Shown here: positions 39,571-51,000 of the stretch, one piece after another
Numbering within the stretch: the first letter of the stretch is position 1
Layout of the letters: each line of letters opens with the position of its first letter
NCBI GenBank assembly: GCA_023630585.1
Contig: CM042565.1
Location: forward strand, 11,102,013-11,166,012
Direction: 5' to 3'
Origin: Cranoglanis bouderius
Lineage: Eukaryota; Chordata; Actinopteri; Siluriformes; Cranoglanididae
Length of the DNA stretch: 64,000 nucleotides
Notes under the pieces: generated by a model
The model's input: only the letters and a program-made list of their open reading frames with translations
The model's database searches: none
Told to the model about the DNA's origin: nothing
Made by a program: the position numbers and the translations under genes

Positions 39571-40113
39571 ACGCTGAAAAAAAATTAAATATCGTTAATA
39601 AAAAATAATAAATGCACCTCATATTCTAAACCCTGATCTACTTTTCTTACAATACATCGTATTGATATTGCAGTGGTCCGATTTGTTGTCATTACAAAAT
39701 AAATGATTTACGATTTTGAAAAAGCAGTAGAGAAGAGGCTCTTATTTTAGTTTACGGCGGACCGTAGTAACAATTTGAAAATACAATAAAACAATAATCA
39801 CAAAGTATACGAGAAGCATCCATTTTTCTTTTCGTGGTTCATGAAGTGTTTAATACCTGGGGGAGGGTCACTGATACACGCACTACGAGACTAAATACAG
39901 CAAGTAGCTGCAGTCAGACATATTTTTTTCCCCAACATAAGGCGACATCTGTATATAAAATCACAGATGTGTATCTGGATGGGTGTAAAATTATCAGATG
40001 ACTGCAGGGTTTGGTGGAAAACAGTAGGTAATTGTTTTTTTCTCAGAGGAGGATGGAGAAAAACACTGAAATGGATGATCCAGACAGTAAAATCACAGAG
40101 GAGCCACTGTAAA

Positions 40114-40479
40114 CGGTCCTTCCGGGATTTTGCGCTCGCAGAAATCAACGCAAAATCAAGCAAACGCCGCGATATTCGGAGGAGCTTGCAATCTTTCAGA
40201 ATTACCGCAGATTTTCCGCAGGTTCGGCCCAAGACGCGTCATGTGACGTCATCACAACGTGCGTTCAGCCAAAGCCCTCTTCGATACGTGTGTGTCGAAC
40301 ATGAGTACAGCTAAAGAGTCTCATTTACCAACAAACATCACTGCGAAAGAAATTTTGTGCAATTGTGAAAAATTTCGCCAATTCAAGTAGTTTTTCACAA
40401 TAAAAAAGAAAAAAAAAAAAACTCAGTAAATTGCGTCACAAATTTTGAAAAAAGCCGCCGCAAAATCCTGTATGGACTG
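40114..40479 (+). mobile_element. hAT-like MITE family H, copy 4 (best preserved)
   Basis: The ends cggtccttccgggattttgc and gcaaaatcctgtatggactg are inverted, and tgtaaa flanks both sides. The core runs tcgcagaaatcaacgc, gatattcggaggagcttg, cgtcatgtgacgtcatcac, gaacatgagtacagctaa. It lies in the NCOR1 5' intron. Confidence 0.85.
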
Positions 40480-40539
40480 TGTAAAATAGGAAATTACCCC
40501 AAGACCCTGTCTGGATTGTGCTTTAGAAAGTCTACTCCC

Positions 40540-40690
40540 TGGAATGTATTTGGGAGATGGAAGGAAACCAGTGAACCCAGAGGAAACCCACGTTGTGAAA
40601 ATATCACCCGAGCTCAGGATCGAACCTCGGACCCCGGAGCTGTGAGTCAATGTTACCTGCATTGCCTCACAAGGGGTAGTATGTTAGCTA
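40540..40690 (-). repeat. SINE-like repeat, minus-strand copy
   Basis: On the minus strand: gaggcaatgcaggtaac, actcacagctccggggtc and gaggttcgatcctgagc (a tRNA B-box-like word), then gtgggtttcctctgggttc. It is the same family as 1-480. Confidence 0.65.
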
Positions 40691-40996
40691 GTTGTGTTAC
40701 CTGCTAGTTATCAATATTAATCAATATCTGAAGCAAGAAGCTCTTCCTTTACATCTGGTCAATGGTGTTGCTTTTTGCCCTTCATGTTTATGAACACACA
40801 TGGTGTCCTGCTTACAGTTAATCATTATTTTCATCTGGTAAGCTTGTGTGTGTGTAAGGGGTGTGATTTTTCATTGCACGCTGCTCTTGGTTTTTATAAG
40901 AGTTGCTTGATCTGCTGGCAGTGGGACAGTAGTAGCCTAGCACAAGACGTATAATTATTGTGCCTGTGTCTGTGGCCCTGCCACGTTGCCTCCTTT

Positions 40997-41020
40997 TTTT
41001 TTTTTTTTTTTTTTTTTTTA
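40997..41020. repeat. Poly-T tract
   Basis: About 24 T, then AAA. The 185-codon frame starting at 40958 that crosses it has no recognisable protein content. Confidence 0.9.
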
Positions 41021-42136
41021 AAGGTTTATGTCAACTGTCAACTCATTATATTCCTTCCATATTTATATAGAAAATGCTTTGTTGAGACCAGACTGCGATT
41101 GTTTCGACGAGATTTTTATGCTATTCCTCATGCACAGGGTTATTGTGAGCTTTTTGAAGTATCGCCATTACCGCTGTCTTCAGTTTGTCTAAGCTGCAAA
41201 GCCGGAGGGCGATTAACCAAATGTCGCACTCGAATTCTCCTTGAGATGCTGATAAGGTTTATTCTGGTGTTATGCAGAATAGAGCATGCTGATATCAGAA
41301 AAAAACAATATCATCATTGTGCTGGTGTTGTCTGTTCTTGCGACATGTCAGCGGATGTTATCACACTTCAGGTGATTTCACATACTCGCCGTTTAGCCTG
41401 TTTGATGGTAACCCTTGTGCTTTTCTCCCCTCGGTGCGGCTTGTTTAGGCAGGTAAAGATCCACAGCAGTTGCAACAAAACAGCCGATACAGGGCCGTCC
41501 GAGCTACCAAGCTAACTCAACCATGAGCGAGAAAGCGATTTAGACTCAAATCTGCAGAAAGTGCTGTGTTATAGGTAGCTGTGAGTTTCTAAATTGACCC
41601 AAGAGGCGCAAACTGAGCCTAAGGACAAAGCTGTAGAAATGGCGTGTGTTCTGGATATTTGAAGCTAAACAAAAAGAAAATAACTGCTGGATTGATGGGT
41701 GTAATGATGCATCATGATGGTGTGTTGAGATGCAAAAATGTGAGATTCACATCATGTAAATCAGCACTCTGTTAATTTGCATGTAATGCAGTTGCACTGT
41801 TCGAACACCAGAGGCAGAGCTCCCAAACTGCACAACCCATAGAGTTAAAATATATAGAGGGTAGTGTTGCAACAACTAATCGATAAAATCAATAATAATC
41901 GATCACTGTTATTATAACGGGAGCGATTTGTAAGTGAGCTATTCGTAACGAGGCCGCATTGCTCCTCACTCGCAATGTAGACGTGGTGATAAACGGTGTA
42001 GCGCAAGTAAGATCTACAGTGTCAAATTAAAACAGTACGATTAAAGTAAATGTAAGTAAAACAATATGCCTAAAGGCAGTGAGTAACAGAAACCGTAAGG
42101 TGCAGTGAAAGTGAGATTTTATCATTAACTAATATA

Positions 42137-42480
42137 CAGTAATGTGCAAAAGTTGTAGGCAGGTATGAAAAAATGCTGTAAAGTAAGAATGCTTTCAAAA
42201 ACAGACATGTTAATAGTTTATGTTTATTAATTAATAAAATGCGAAGTGAGTGAACAGAAGAAAAATCTGCATCAAATCAATATTTGGTGTGACCACCCTT
42301 TGCCTTCAAAACAGCATCAATTCTTCTATGTACACTTGCACAAAGTCAGGGATTTTGTAGGCATATAGTCAGGTGTATGATAAAACAATTATACCAAACA
42401 GGTGCTTATGATCATCAATTCAATATGTAGGTTGAAACACAATCATTAACTGAAACAGAAACAGATTTCGCACGGTACTG
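42137..42480 (+). mobile_element. Tc1 miniature derivative sharing the DD38E element's left end
   Basis: It matches the 5' leader of the element at 1660 for about 330 bp (tgtgaccaccctttgcc, cagcatcaattcttcta, tacacttgcacaaagtc, tgaaacagaaacag). It then jumps directly to a short right end, tttcgcacggtactg. The whole transposase is gone. Confidence 0.85.
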
Positions 42481-44357
42481 TGTAATAAGTATAAGTTGCG
42501 AAGTCCGATCGCTCCGGATTTCCAACACTCGTTATACGGTTACACGACTACGTTATAATGGTTAAAAAGGGCTCTTCAGTAGCTTTCAAACGACAACTCT
42601 GATAATCGGGCATTTTAGCCGACTTTGGAGCTTTATTTCTTCTACTGAGCTCATTATGTTTCTGTTGATCATTCCAGGACACTTTATTTATTCAGACAAC
42701 TTAACTCTAACGTTGTCTTACAATAACTTTATTAAATAATAATATAGTAATAATTTGTTTAGCGCACGTTCCTTGTTCTCCATGCTTCATTAATTTCCAG
42801 TGAATTTCCACACCTCCTTGTCAATCCTTTACCTTTTTCCTTTCACCTCCTTCACTTTTCCTTTTTTTGATCAATGACAAGTATGTTTTCAGCCCTTATC
42901 GTTACATCCGTGCCACTTTGGAAATATATTTTTTTGTTTTTGGTTCATTTAAAAACAAAAAATTTCTTTCCCTCTGATTCAGACTTCACAGGTGTGAAGG
43001 CACCTTTTGAAAATGCAGGATTTGTGCAATGTGGGGAAAAAAAAGCAAAATTGTTGGTTTATTTAGCCAAACTTCATAGCTGTGCCCGAGGAATAAAATT
43101 GTAAGAAAAAAAGACATGCAATAAATATATAACAACGTAAAATGCTCTCAGTTGCTACTTAACTGAGGGATTTTGTCTGAAGATATTTTTATATCTGTGT
43201 CTGTGGAAACTGGCATGTGCCAATGATTAAGTTTTATATGACTGCCACTGTAACTTTTTACAAAACGCCTACAATAAATGTACCTGGAAGTTCCTCTAAG
43301 AGGTCAGAGAGACATTGCGTTTTGTTAATGTTAATGTGGCCTTGAATTGCAGTAAAGAGTAATAAAATGGCGCCCGGTTTGGAGATCGCAAAATGTTGTT
43401 TGAGTGATTATATAACTGTACACACATGCCTACCACAAACAACAGGCCTCCGCTTTGCTCATTGGGAAGTGTCTGGGGTTCATAGTTTCACGCCTGTCTA
43501 TCAGTCTGTTAGCCCTTTCTCAATCAGAGAGTTTGCTAGCTGGTTTGGTTTCGCACCGCACAAACCAAACGGTAAAAAAAACGTTGGCTGAGAGGCGTAT
43601 AGGGCTGAAATCATACCCATAAAAGTCTTTCATTGATTGGTCAGAAATATGGCGATGGGGAAAAAATGAACCTTTTTCCAAGTGCGTGCAGAAATCACGA
43701 GCGCATAACACCGAGCCGACTGTTAATAGATCACTAGATGTCAATCGTATACAGCCTTTTTTTGGTCACCCCAAGTATGCAGAACACGTGGCATTTCTGC
43801 AGCACTGTCCAAACTGCTCTAGAGGTCACGTGGAACCCGAGTGAGACCATGTCTCAGGCTGTGTTCACATTACCAGAAGTGATTCTCTGACGTAATGTGG
43901 CACAGATCTGATTATCTATTTATTTATTTCAGGCTCTGTGGCCAGAAAAATCAGATCTTTTTAAATCAGACCTGAGCCACTTTCATATGCTGTCCTAGAT
44001 TGGATACATATCCCAGACGTGACCATGTGACAGGATTGAGGACTACAGTGCAGCAAAACAACAACGGAGGACAGCAGCAGAAGTGACTATGTTCAGTGGA
44101 AGGATGGGGAATGTGGTGCTTTAGCAGATATTTGGGGAACCAATTCAAGCTCGAAGGAATCTACTACAGCTGCAACAACTAGCCTAATTGATGATACTGA
44201 TGAAGATAAAATAGTTATCGATGAGGCTTGACGACACTTACGCTTCCCGTCTCCATCTCTTCTTTATGCAGCACAGGGTCCTATAGTACGAGCCAGAAAG
44301 TCGAATTACAGGAGCGGTTTACTTTAGAGTCATCTAAAGGTTTCATGCAAATGATGG

Positions 44358-44957
44358 GTGCGTCTCAATCAGCTCCCTGGCTCTCTAGATGGTGAATCAG
44401 TATATTGTGTACATGAGTTAGCTCACTACACATTGGGACGCTGATGACTCAGTTTCTGGCGACATGACACCGTACTCGCATCTCAAAACCTCACCACTGG
44501 CACTTATCAACAACAGGCAGGACCGGTATCTTTCTGACATTATATGTCATATTAATTTGTTAGCTTAATCACATGCGTTTCTGTCATGGTGCTTCAAGCA
44601 GGATCGTAGGCTAGCTAGTGAATTTTTAAAAATCATTAAACACTTAAAAGTCGTTAGATTCAAGCAAACCGTATATAGAACGTCAAATAAAGTTAAAAAT
44701 CGCTAACGTAAGTAAATATTTGACAGCTACAATAACAAGCTACTTAAAATTTTTCCAAGCTGAGAGGCTTCAGAAAATATGAGGGCATTTCCTATACGCA
44801 TCGATGCTCCCTGGTTTCTGCGGTGCATTGTGGGATGTTTTTGGGACGCGAACGTTCCAGTGCACCGGAAGGATTTTGCGACTGAGACAGCCCTTAAAAT
44901 GGCCGACTCCCTGATCGGCGCCCGGACTACTGAACTAGGGAGCTGATTGAGACGCAC
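44358..44957. mobile_element. MITE with perfect 21-bp inverted ends, 600 bp
   Basis: 44358-44378 (gtgcgtctcaatcagctc and on) and 44937-44957 are exact reverse complements. The interior has no coding frame. The ends are of a type frequent in fish hAT-like repeats; the target duplication is unclear. Confidence 0.8.
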
Positions 44958-44989
44958 GCGATGTACACGTGAGCTCACCTCACGAAGGC

Positions 44990-46440
44990 ATCGCATATAT
45001 GTATGACAGAAGAGTATGGAATTAAATTTGGAATATGGAATTAAATCTCACCAGCCAATAAGAGTAAAATCGCTGTTAAGCCCGCCCACACGAGAGGTTT
45101 GTGCGAGAACGGCGCGCGTAAACCTGCGGCGCGTAAACAAAAATTTTGAAAGCGTAAACGAAAACTCTGGCAGCGCATTCATAAACCACGATCAGCGAAA
45201 AGGAAGCTTAAAAAAACTGTTAATAACGAATGCTGTTGAAATTTTTGCCACCGAGTTCACCGTTTTCAGTTTCGGAGAGTTTTTCTTCTGTCTCATTGTA
45301 TATTTTTGTTCGTTTCTTGAAAAGTTGCGTTCAGTGTGTTCAAGGTGGCCGACGTCCACCTGATAAACTAATCCAATCTGAATAGGGCTATACTATGCTT
45401 TTCTGCTTGGTGTAAGTTAGAGGGATATTGAATAAAATATTGAATATTTCGATTAAAACATTGTGTATAACGTTACACATTTAAAGTTCTTTATTGCCAA
45501 ATGAATCATTCTTCTTTCATAATGTACTAAATAGTTGTTGGTAGATTTTAGGGCTGCAACTAAGGCCAATTGTACAATTGGTACTAGAAATTCTACAAAG
45601 ATGCCCGTAATGGGAACGCAGCTTCAGACCGGATCTTTTGGTCGGCCCTCGAGTGCGATTGCTGTGATCTCACCTCACCTGCTCAAATGAACCACACCAA
45701 GGGGGAAAAAACACAGCAGGATCGATTCAAATTGACTAAACACTGCGTGTGTGTGTGAGCGCCTTAAAAGAGACAAAGCTTTCTGTTTCACATATTCGTA
45801 CATTAGACACACTGTGCCCTTGTGCTGATCCCAGACTGCAGCATTAACTCGAGTAATCTCCTAACCGCTGCTGAGAGGGATAAGAGCGTGTGGTCACCGT
45901 CAGAGCAGTGGGCTTGAGACAATCTGCACTTCCTCTTTCACTGAAAATATTCAAAACGCAAGGCTAAATGAATTCACGAAAAATTCTAGATTTTCCCCAG
46001 ACAGCGAGAGATAACTGCCCCAGCATTACACAGCGTTACTTTTTTTTTTTTTTTTCATTTTTCACGCCTTGTGTTTACCGCATGCTATATGATGTATGCT
46101 TGCTTCGCACTTTGTGGTGATCTTGGGAGTTCTAAAGAAAAGAGTCATGCTATTAAAGCACACTGAATTGAAGGGGATTTGAAATGCCAAAGCTGTTTAT
46201 AGATCAGCAAAAAAAAAAAAAAGAATATTAAACCATCAACCGGAAACATATTCTTGAGTAGGTATCACTTCTGAAACTGAAATCCCTAACCGCGCTATCT
46301 CGACGTGTCGAGAAATGATGTCCAAATGAAACGGTAGTAATACGGCTTTATCAGATTCCCACCTGACTCCATGACATCAGTGCAGCAGATGTTTTTATGC
46401 TTATTTTCTTAACAGAGCAATCAAGCTATCACAGGATGGA
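44990..46440. other. NCOR1 5' intron, no gene recognised
   Basis: A 115-codon frame at 45016-45363 lies in a CG-richer patch (cgcccacacgagagg, aacctgcggcgcgtaaac) but shows no known domain and no splice context. The rest has no clear feature. It may be an unnamed repeat. Confidence 0.3.
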
Positions 46441-46466
46441 GGAGTGTGAGGAGGCTCTTTCGAACA

Positions 46467-46512
46467 CCCCCCCCCCCCCCCCCCCCCCACACACACACCC
46501 ACACACACACAC
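46467..46512. repeat. Poly-C and (CA)n tract
   Basis: About 22 C followed by imperfect CA units. Confidence 0.93.
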
Positions 46513-46746
46513 CTCCCTACAGCAACCAAACTGCCTTCTCTCTTCCTTTCATGTTTCACTTCACAGCAGTCTGTCACTCACACCTTTTTCTCTGTCTTTG
46601 TCACAAGTTGTGTCGTTCGTGTTTCAGCCAGGATGTGAATGATTCTGTGAATGGTTTAGATGTAACGTAAAATAAATAAATAGATGCTTAGTAAGAAGGC
46701 GAAGCTATAAAGATAACAGCGCTGATGGACAGGAGGGTGGGATCGG

Positions 46747-46801
46747 ATGGATGGATGGATGGATGGATAGATGAATAGGTAATAGAATGGATGGATGGAT
46801 G
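46747..46801. repeat. (GGAT)n tetranucleotide repeat
   Basis: Two GGAT runs separated by agatgaataggtaatag. Confidence 0.9.
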
Positions 46802-47261
46802 GTTACGTTTCCATTTATTCGTTTATAGAAAGGGCCGTGCAAGTGAGAGACAGAATCCGAGAAGCAAGACTGTCTCCTTTAAGTGCAAGATGTAGGACAA
46901 ACGGAGAGCTGAAACTAAACATGTGCGTGTGTGCAAACACACACAAACACACACACACACACACACAGAGTCATAACTAATATGCAAACACTAAGACTTA
47001 GTAACGCTATAAATATTAGTCACAATAAGGGCTGGGGAAATATGATGATATAATATTGATCTTGTGATGAATTTGTCACGTTACACTTTTTTTTGTCAGT
47101 ATTTTTAGAAGTACAAACTCTGTGAATGTTGAAAGCATGAAACATGATTGGATGAGTAAATCCTGCACAAAATGCGAGATGACTGTATGACTAAAGAGCT
47201 TTAATCAACTGTCATGTGTGTGTTTTTTAAATTCATTTATTTATTTTATCGCGTGCTTCCA

Positions 47262-47505
47262 CCTAGACACGTGAAGCCAACCCATGCTGCATCACAGGGC
47301 AGCGCAACACACTCGGAGCAGAGCGCTACCCGCCCTCTTCTCACAGGCACCTGTGATAGGTTAGTGTCGCTGTGATGGACAGGGGAGAGAGAGCGTGCCA
47401 TCCCTCCCACCCAGAGAGCACGGCCAACTTTGCTTCCTTGGACTCCCGGCCACAGATGGCTGTGGCAGCTTTAGGATTCAAACTCACGATCTTGGGACAA
47501 TATGA
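47262..47505 (-). mobile_element. tRNA-type SINE, uninterrupted copy
   Basis: It matches the SINE at 17795-18433 but reads straight through ggacaggggagagagagc to catccctcccacccagag. This shows the arrangement of the family without the MITE. The head is gatcgtgagtttgaatcc-like on the minus strand. Confidence 0.75.
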
Positions 47506-47862
47506 CGAATAGCACCTGATGGCTGAATATAATTAGTGTTCGTGGCTAGTATTTTTTTTGGTCTGGTTTGTATTTGGTCGCTTTTGTCAGATTTGGCAAC
47601 CCTCGTACTGATGAAATGGGATCAGTGCGGGCCAGATGAAAACAGCGGGTGTGAACAGATATCCGGATCACCCAAGACCAATTCCGAACACGGCCAAATA
47701 TGAAAATGCCACCTAAACAAACTGAGTGTCCCTACTGGTCTCTCCAAGCAGCAGTTATGTGCTTCATAAAACGTACAATGCAGGACCAGTGTGTCCCATT
47801 CTTGAAATCACTAAACCCATGGAAGTGCTGATATCTCTGTTTCTCTCCTGCTCCAATCTCAG

Positions 47863-48079
47863 GTCCGCCGGCACTGCGGCCATGTTGGAGTCGAGCCCGT
47901 GAGCGAGCCTCCGTGCCTCAAGGCTCCAGGCCTCCATCCGAGCCTTCATCTTCATAATCCTCAACAACAGCATGTCAAGCTCGGGCTTCCCCCCCAGTCA
48001 GGGGAGCTTCAGCAGCGAGCAGAACCGCTATCAACCCCACTCAGTACAGTACACCTTCAGTCCTGCACGCCATCCACCG
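47863..48079 (+). CDS. ncor1: NCOR1 first coding exon (ATG at 47972)
   Basis: The acceptor is tccaatctcag|GTCC and the donor CCACCG|gtaagt. The first 109 bases are 5' UTR. ATG 47972 opens MSSSGFPPSQGSFSSEQ and continues to YTFSPARHPP (36 codons). An in-frame TGA at 47900 fixes this start. Confidence 0.95.
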
Positions 48080-51000
48080 GTAAGTCCTGCAGCTCATCTG
48101 CTCATTAAAATAGTGTTCAAGCTCTGGGTCACGGTTCTGTGGGTTTCTCTCCGTCAAAAATGGAGTTAGCGTGAGATTAAATTTGTATTAAATATTATAA
48201 TTCTGTGTATTGTGTAAAGTTTTGCCATCCTTTATGAAAATAAGTGGGGAAAAGACTAACAATACTGTTGAAGTGGGGTGAAGTATAGTTCTGTTTTAAC
48301 ACAATCTTATTTCAAACTTAAGATATTTTCATGTCCTTTCAAACATTTCTTTATTGTTTATATTTCGTGGGAGAGCTCTGTACTACTGCAAGGCTGATTT
48401 ATCAGTTTTGTACAGGATTTCGAGGATTTTTTTGTGATCGTTGTGATTGTGTGATTTCGCTGCGGCTTTTTTCAAAATTTGCGATGCAACTTGCATCTTT
48501 TAAAAATTTTTTTTTTTAGAAAGCTACTTGAATTGGAGTTGCACATTGCACAAAATTGTTCCGCACGGTCTTTCGCAGTGATTTTCGCAGTATAATACTA
48601 CATAATATATAATTTTATAATATGATATAATAATATATAATTTTATTAGCGTGAATTAAATAAAAACCTAAATCTAAAAAAAATGAAATGAGGCTCAGAC
48701 ATTTTTTTTCGTAGCAAAACGTGCGCATTTATTTGAGCACGTACGCCAGTGAAACAGCTCGACGCAGCCTCGTTGTGTCATGTTGTTGCAATGAGAAACA
48801 GCCTGAGGGCGCTGTGGGATACGGTATTGTGTGTTTGACCCGCAAGAGGAGAAGGAGAAGACGTGGATAATACAGAGATGGAGTGAAACACAGTCGCATG
48901 TTTCTCTGACGAATATTTCATTTCTTTTACAAGTGTAGTATACCACAAGCTTATAAAACTTTGAAAGAAATACCAGTAGGACGGTAACCTAAAAAATATG
49001 TTAAAAATTCTAAATATTCAATAAAATATTTTTTAAAAGGCAGACATATAGCTCCATCCAAATTTATTGGCTCACCTCTCTCATTAGACACGAATCCAAA
49101 ATGTTCCCAGATCGCCGATGTAACATTTGGTTTCCCCAACAAGATCCATCGCAGCGGCAGAACCCGAAGTGAAATTGCAGAATTCGCCTGACTTAAACAA
49201 ACCCGTGCCAAACAACACCATATAAGGCGTTTGATTATGATTTTTTTTGATAATTTGTGTATTGACAAAATCTCCCGCTATATGGTAGGCTACAAATTAA
49301 TATTGCAACTGTTATTATTATTATTATTACACTTACTATAGGTCGTCACTATACAAAACGTTGTACTTTGTACTTTGTCATAGTGCCCACTCGCGCAGAA
49401 ACATTAATGTGACGTGACGTGGTGGCACTCCACCATCGCGGGGGCAAACTACCACCGCAGTGGTGTGGTTGTCATGACCACCGTCACAGCCCTAGGGCTG
49501 ACAATTTCTTTGCACTTTGCCACATGTCTTTGAGAGGCTGCTGGTGATTAATTAATAAATTTTTTATTTGAGCTCTTATGAGTAAGTTTTGTTATAGAAA
49601 AAGTAAGTAGTTTCTCCTATTGGTTATCGACTGTATAATATTTATTTTATGGCATTATTATTTTACTTTTGCCTTTACAAGTGCATCTGTATATTAAATG
49701 CAATAATTCATTTTTATAGCTATTTATTCAGTTTTTATCATTTTCATCTGTTACATAATATGATTCAATTTGAGTTTAAACATGTGGAAGCTGTTCTGTA
49801 AATAAAGGGATCTAGGTTATGAAGACTTGAAATGAATTTCCAAAAAATTTGTCCCAGAGCGTATCTAACTGTTCCGAATACAAAATCCCACTGTTTTTGT
49901 CATGACAAGTTTTTGTACTTGTCATAGTGAGGCATGTTTTCATTTAGAATTTCACCAAACAAATATTTAGTCTGTGAATTATATCGCCTGTGTGCAAAGC
50001 CCTTCATTTGTACAGCAAGGTTTGAGAATGTGGTATCTGGTGAGACAGATGTTAGGCAGCAGCTGCCAAGTCATTGTTCCTGATTCCTTTTTTTCAACGT
50101 CACACAGTCATCTTAAACAAAAAAACTTGCTTCGTGCCCTGCTCTTTTTCTTTCTTTTTCTTTTTTTTTTTCTTTTTTTTTATAGTCCCTGGGATGACAT
50201 TAGTTTTAAGACTAGCTGATGTCTTCATCAACTAATAATGTTGCATATAAACCATTTATTAGATACATAGCTGGTGTATTGCACAAGATTATGAATGCGT
50301 GTTATTTCTATTATCCACAAGAGCTGTTTGCACAATGATTGATGAGTTGGGGCTGGAAAACCAAAGCATGGGCAGAACATCTGTCATAAAATATGCACAG
50401 TTTTACATTTGAAATCATCAAGTGAGCTTGTTAAGAGTTTTTTTTTTTTTTTTTTTTTTCTTCTTTTTTCTTTTTTTGTGCACGATCCCATACTGAGTAT
50501 CTGTATTGGATTTAACTCTGGATCATTATTGAGTTGGATTTGACCAGTTTTCCAGTGAACTGTTGGAAATTTATAGTGCACATGAGCATAAGCATGTTTG
50601 ATAATCAGGTCGCTCTCACGATTGTGTTAAAGCATGTGAAGCAGGTGTAGATAAATGATAAATTCTTTAGCTAGCACCCTGGGCAAGTGAAAGCTCCAGT
50701 GTGTTTACCCGCTCCCGTGTTTTGGTGGCCCAGCTTAAAACGGTGTAGCTAACGAAACAACTAACTAGTTTGCTAGTTAAGTGCAATAATACAGACTAAA
50801 GCAGCAGTCACACTAGACTTTCAGCATGAGAAATTTGTTCGGAGCCCCCTGCGATTTTGGGCGGCAACCAGATATGACGTCACACGCCAATGTTAAAATA
50901 TACCTTCTGTTCCTGTATGCAGCGACACCACAATCCAGGCAACTTCTCTTTTGATGTTGATTTTATATTCTTTCAAAGCTGTGTTGTATAAAACGGGTTG

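Noticed and set aside
40958..41515. 185-codon plus-strand frame, the longest in the window
   Set aside because: It runs through a poly-T tract, has no recognised motif, and lies in the NCOR1 5' intron without conserved flanks.
41865..44230. gcaacaacta-type hAT end words at about 41868 and 44170
   Set aside because: Both read in the same orientation, so they are not a pair of inverted ends; a single 2.3-kb element is not supported.
45016..45363. 115-codon frame in a CG-richer patch
   Set aside because: No domain, homology memory or splice pattern supports a gene; it may be an unnamed repeat.
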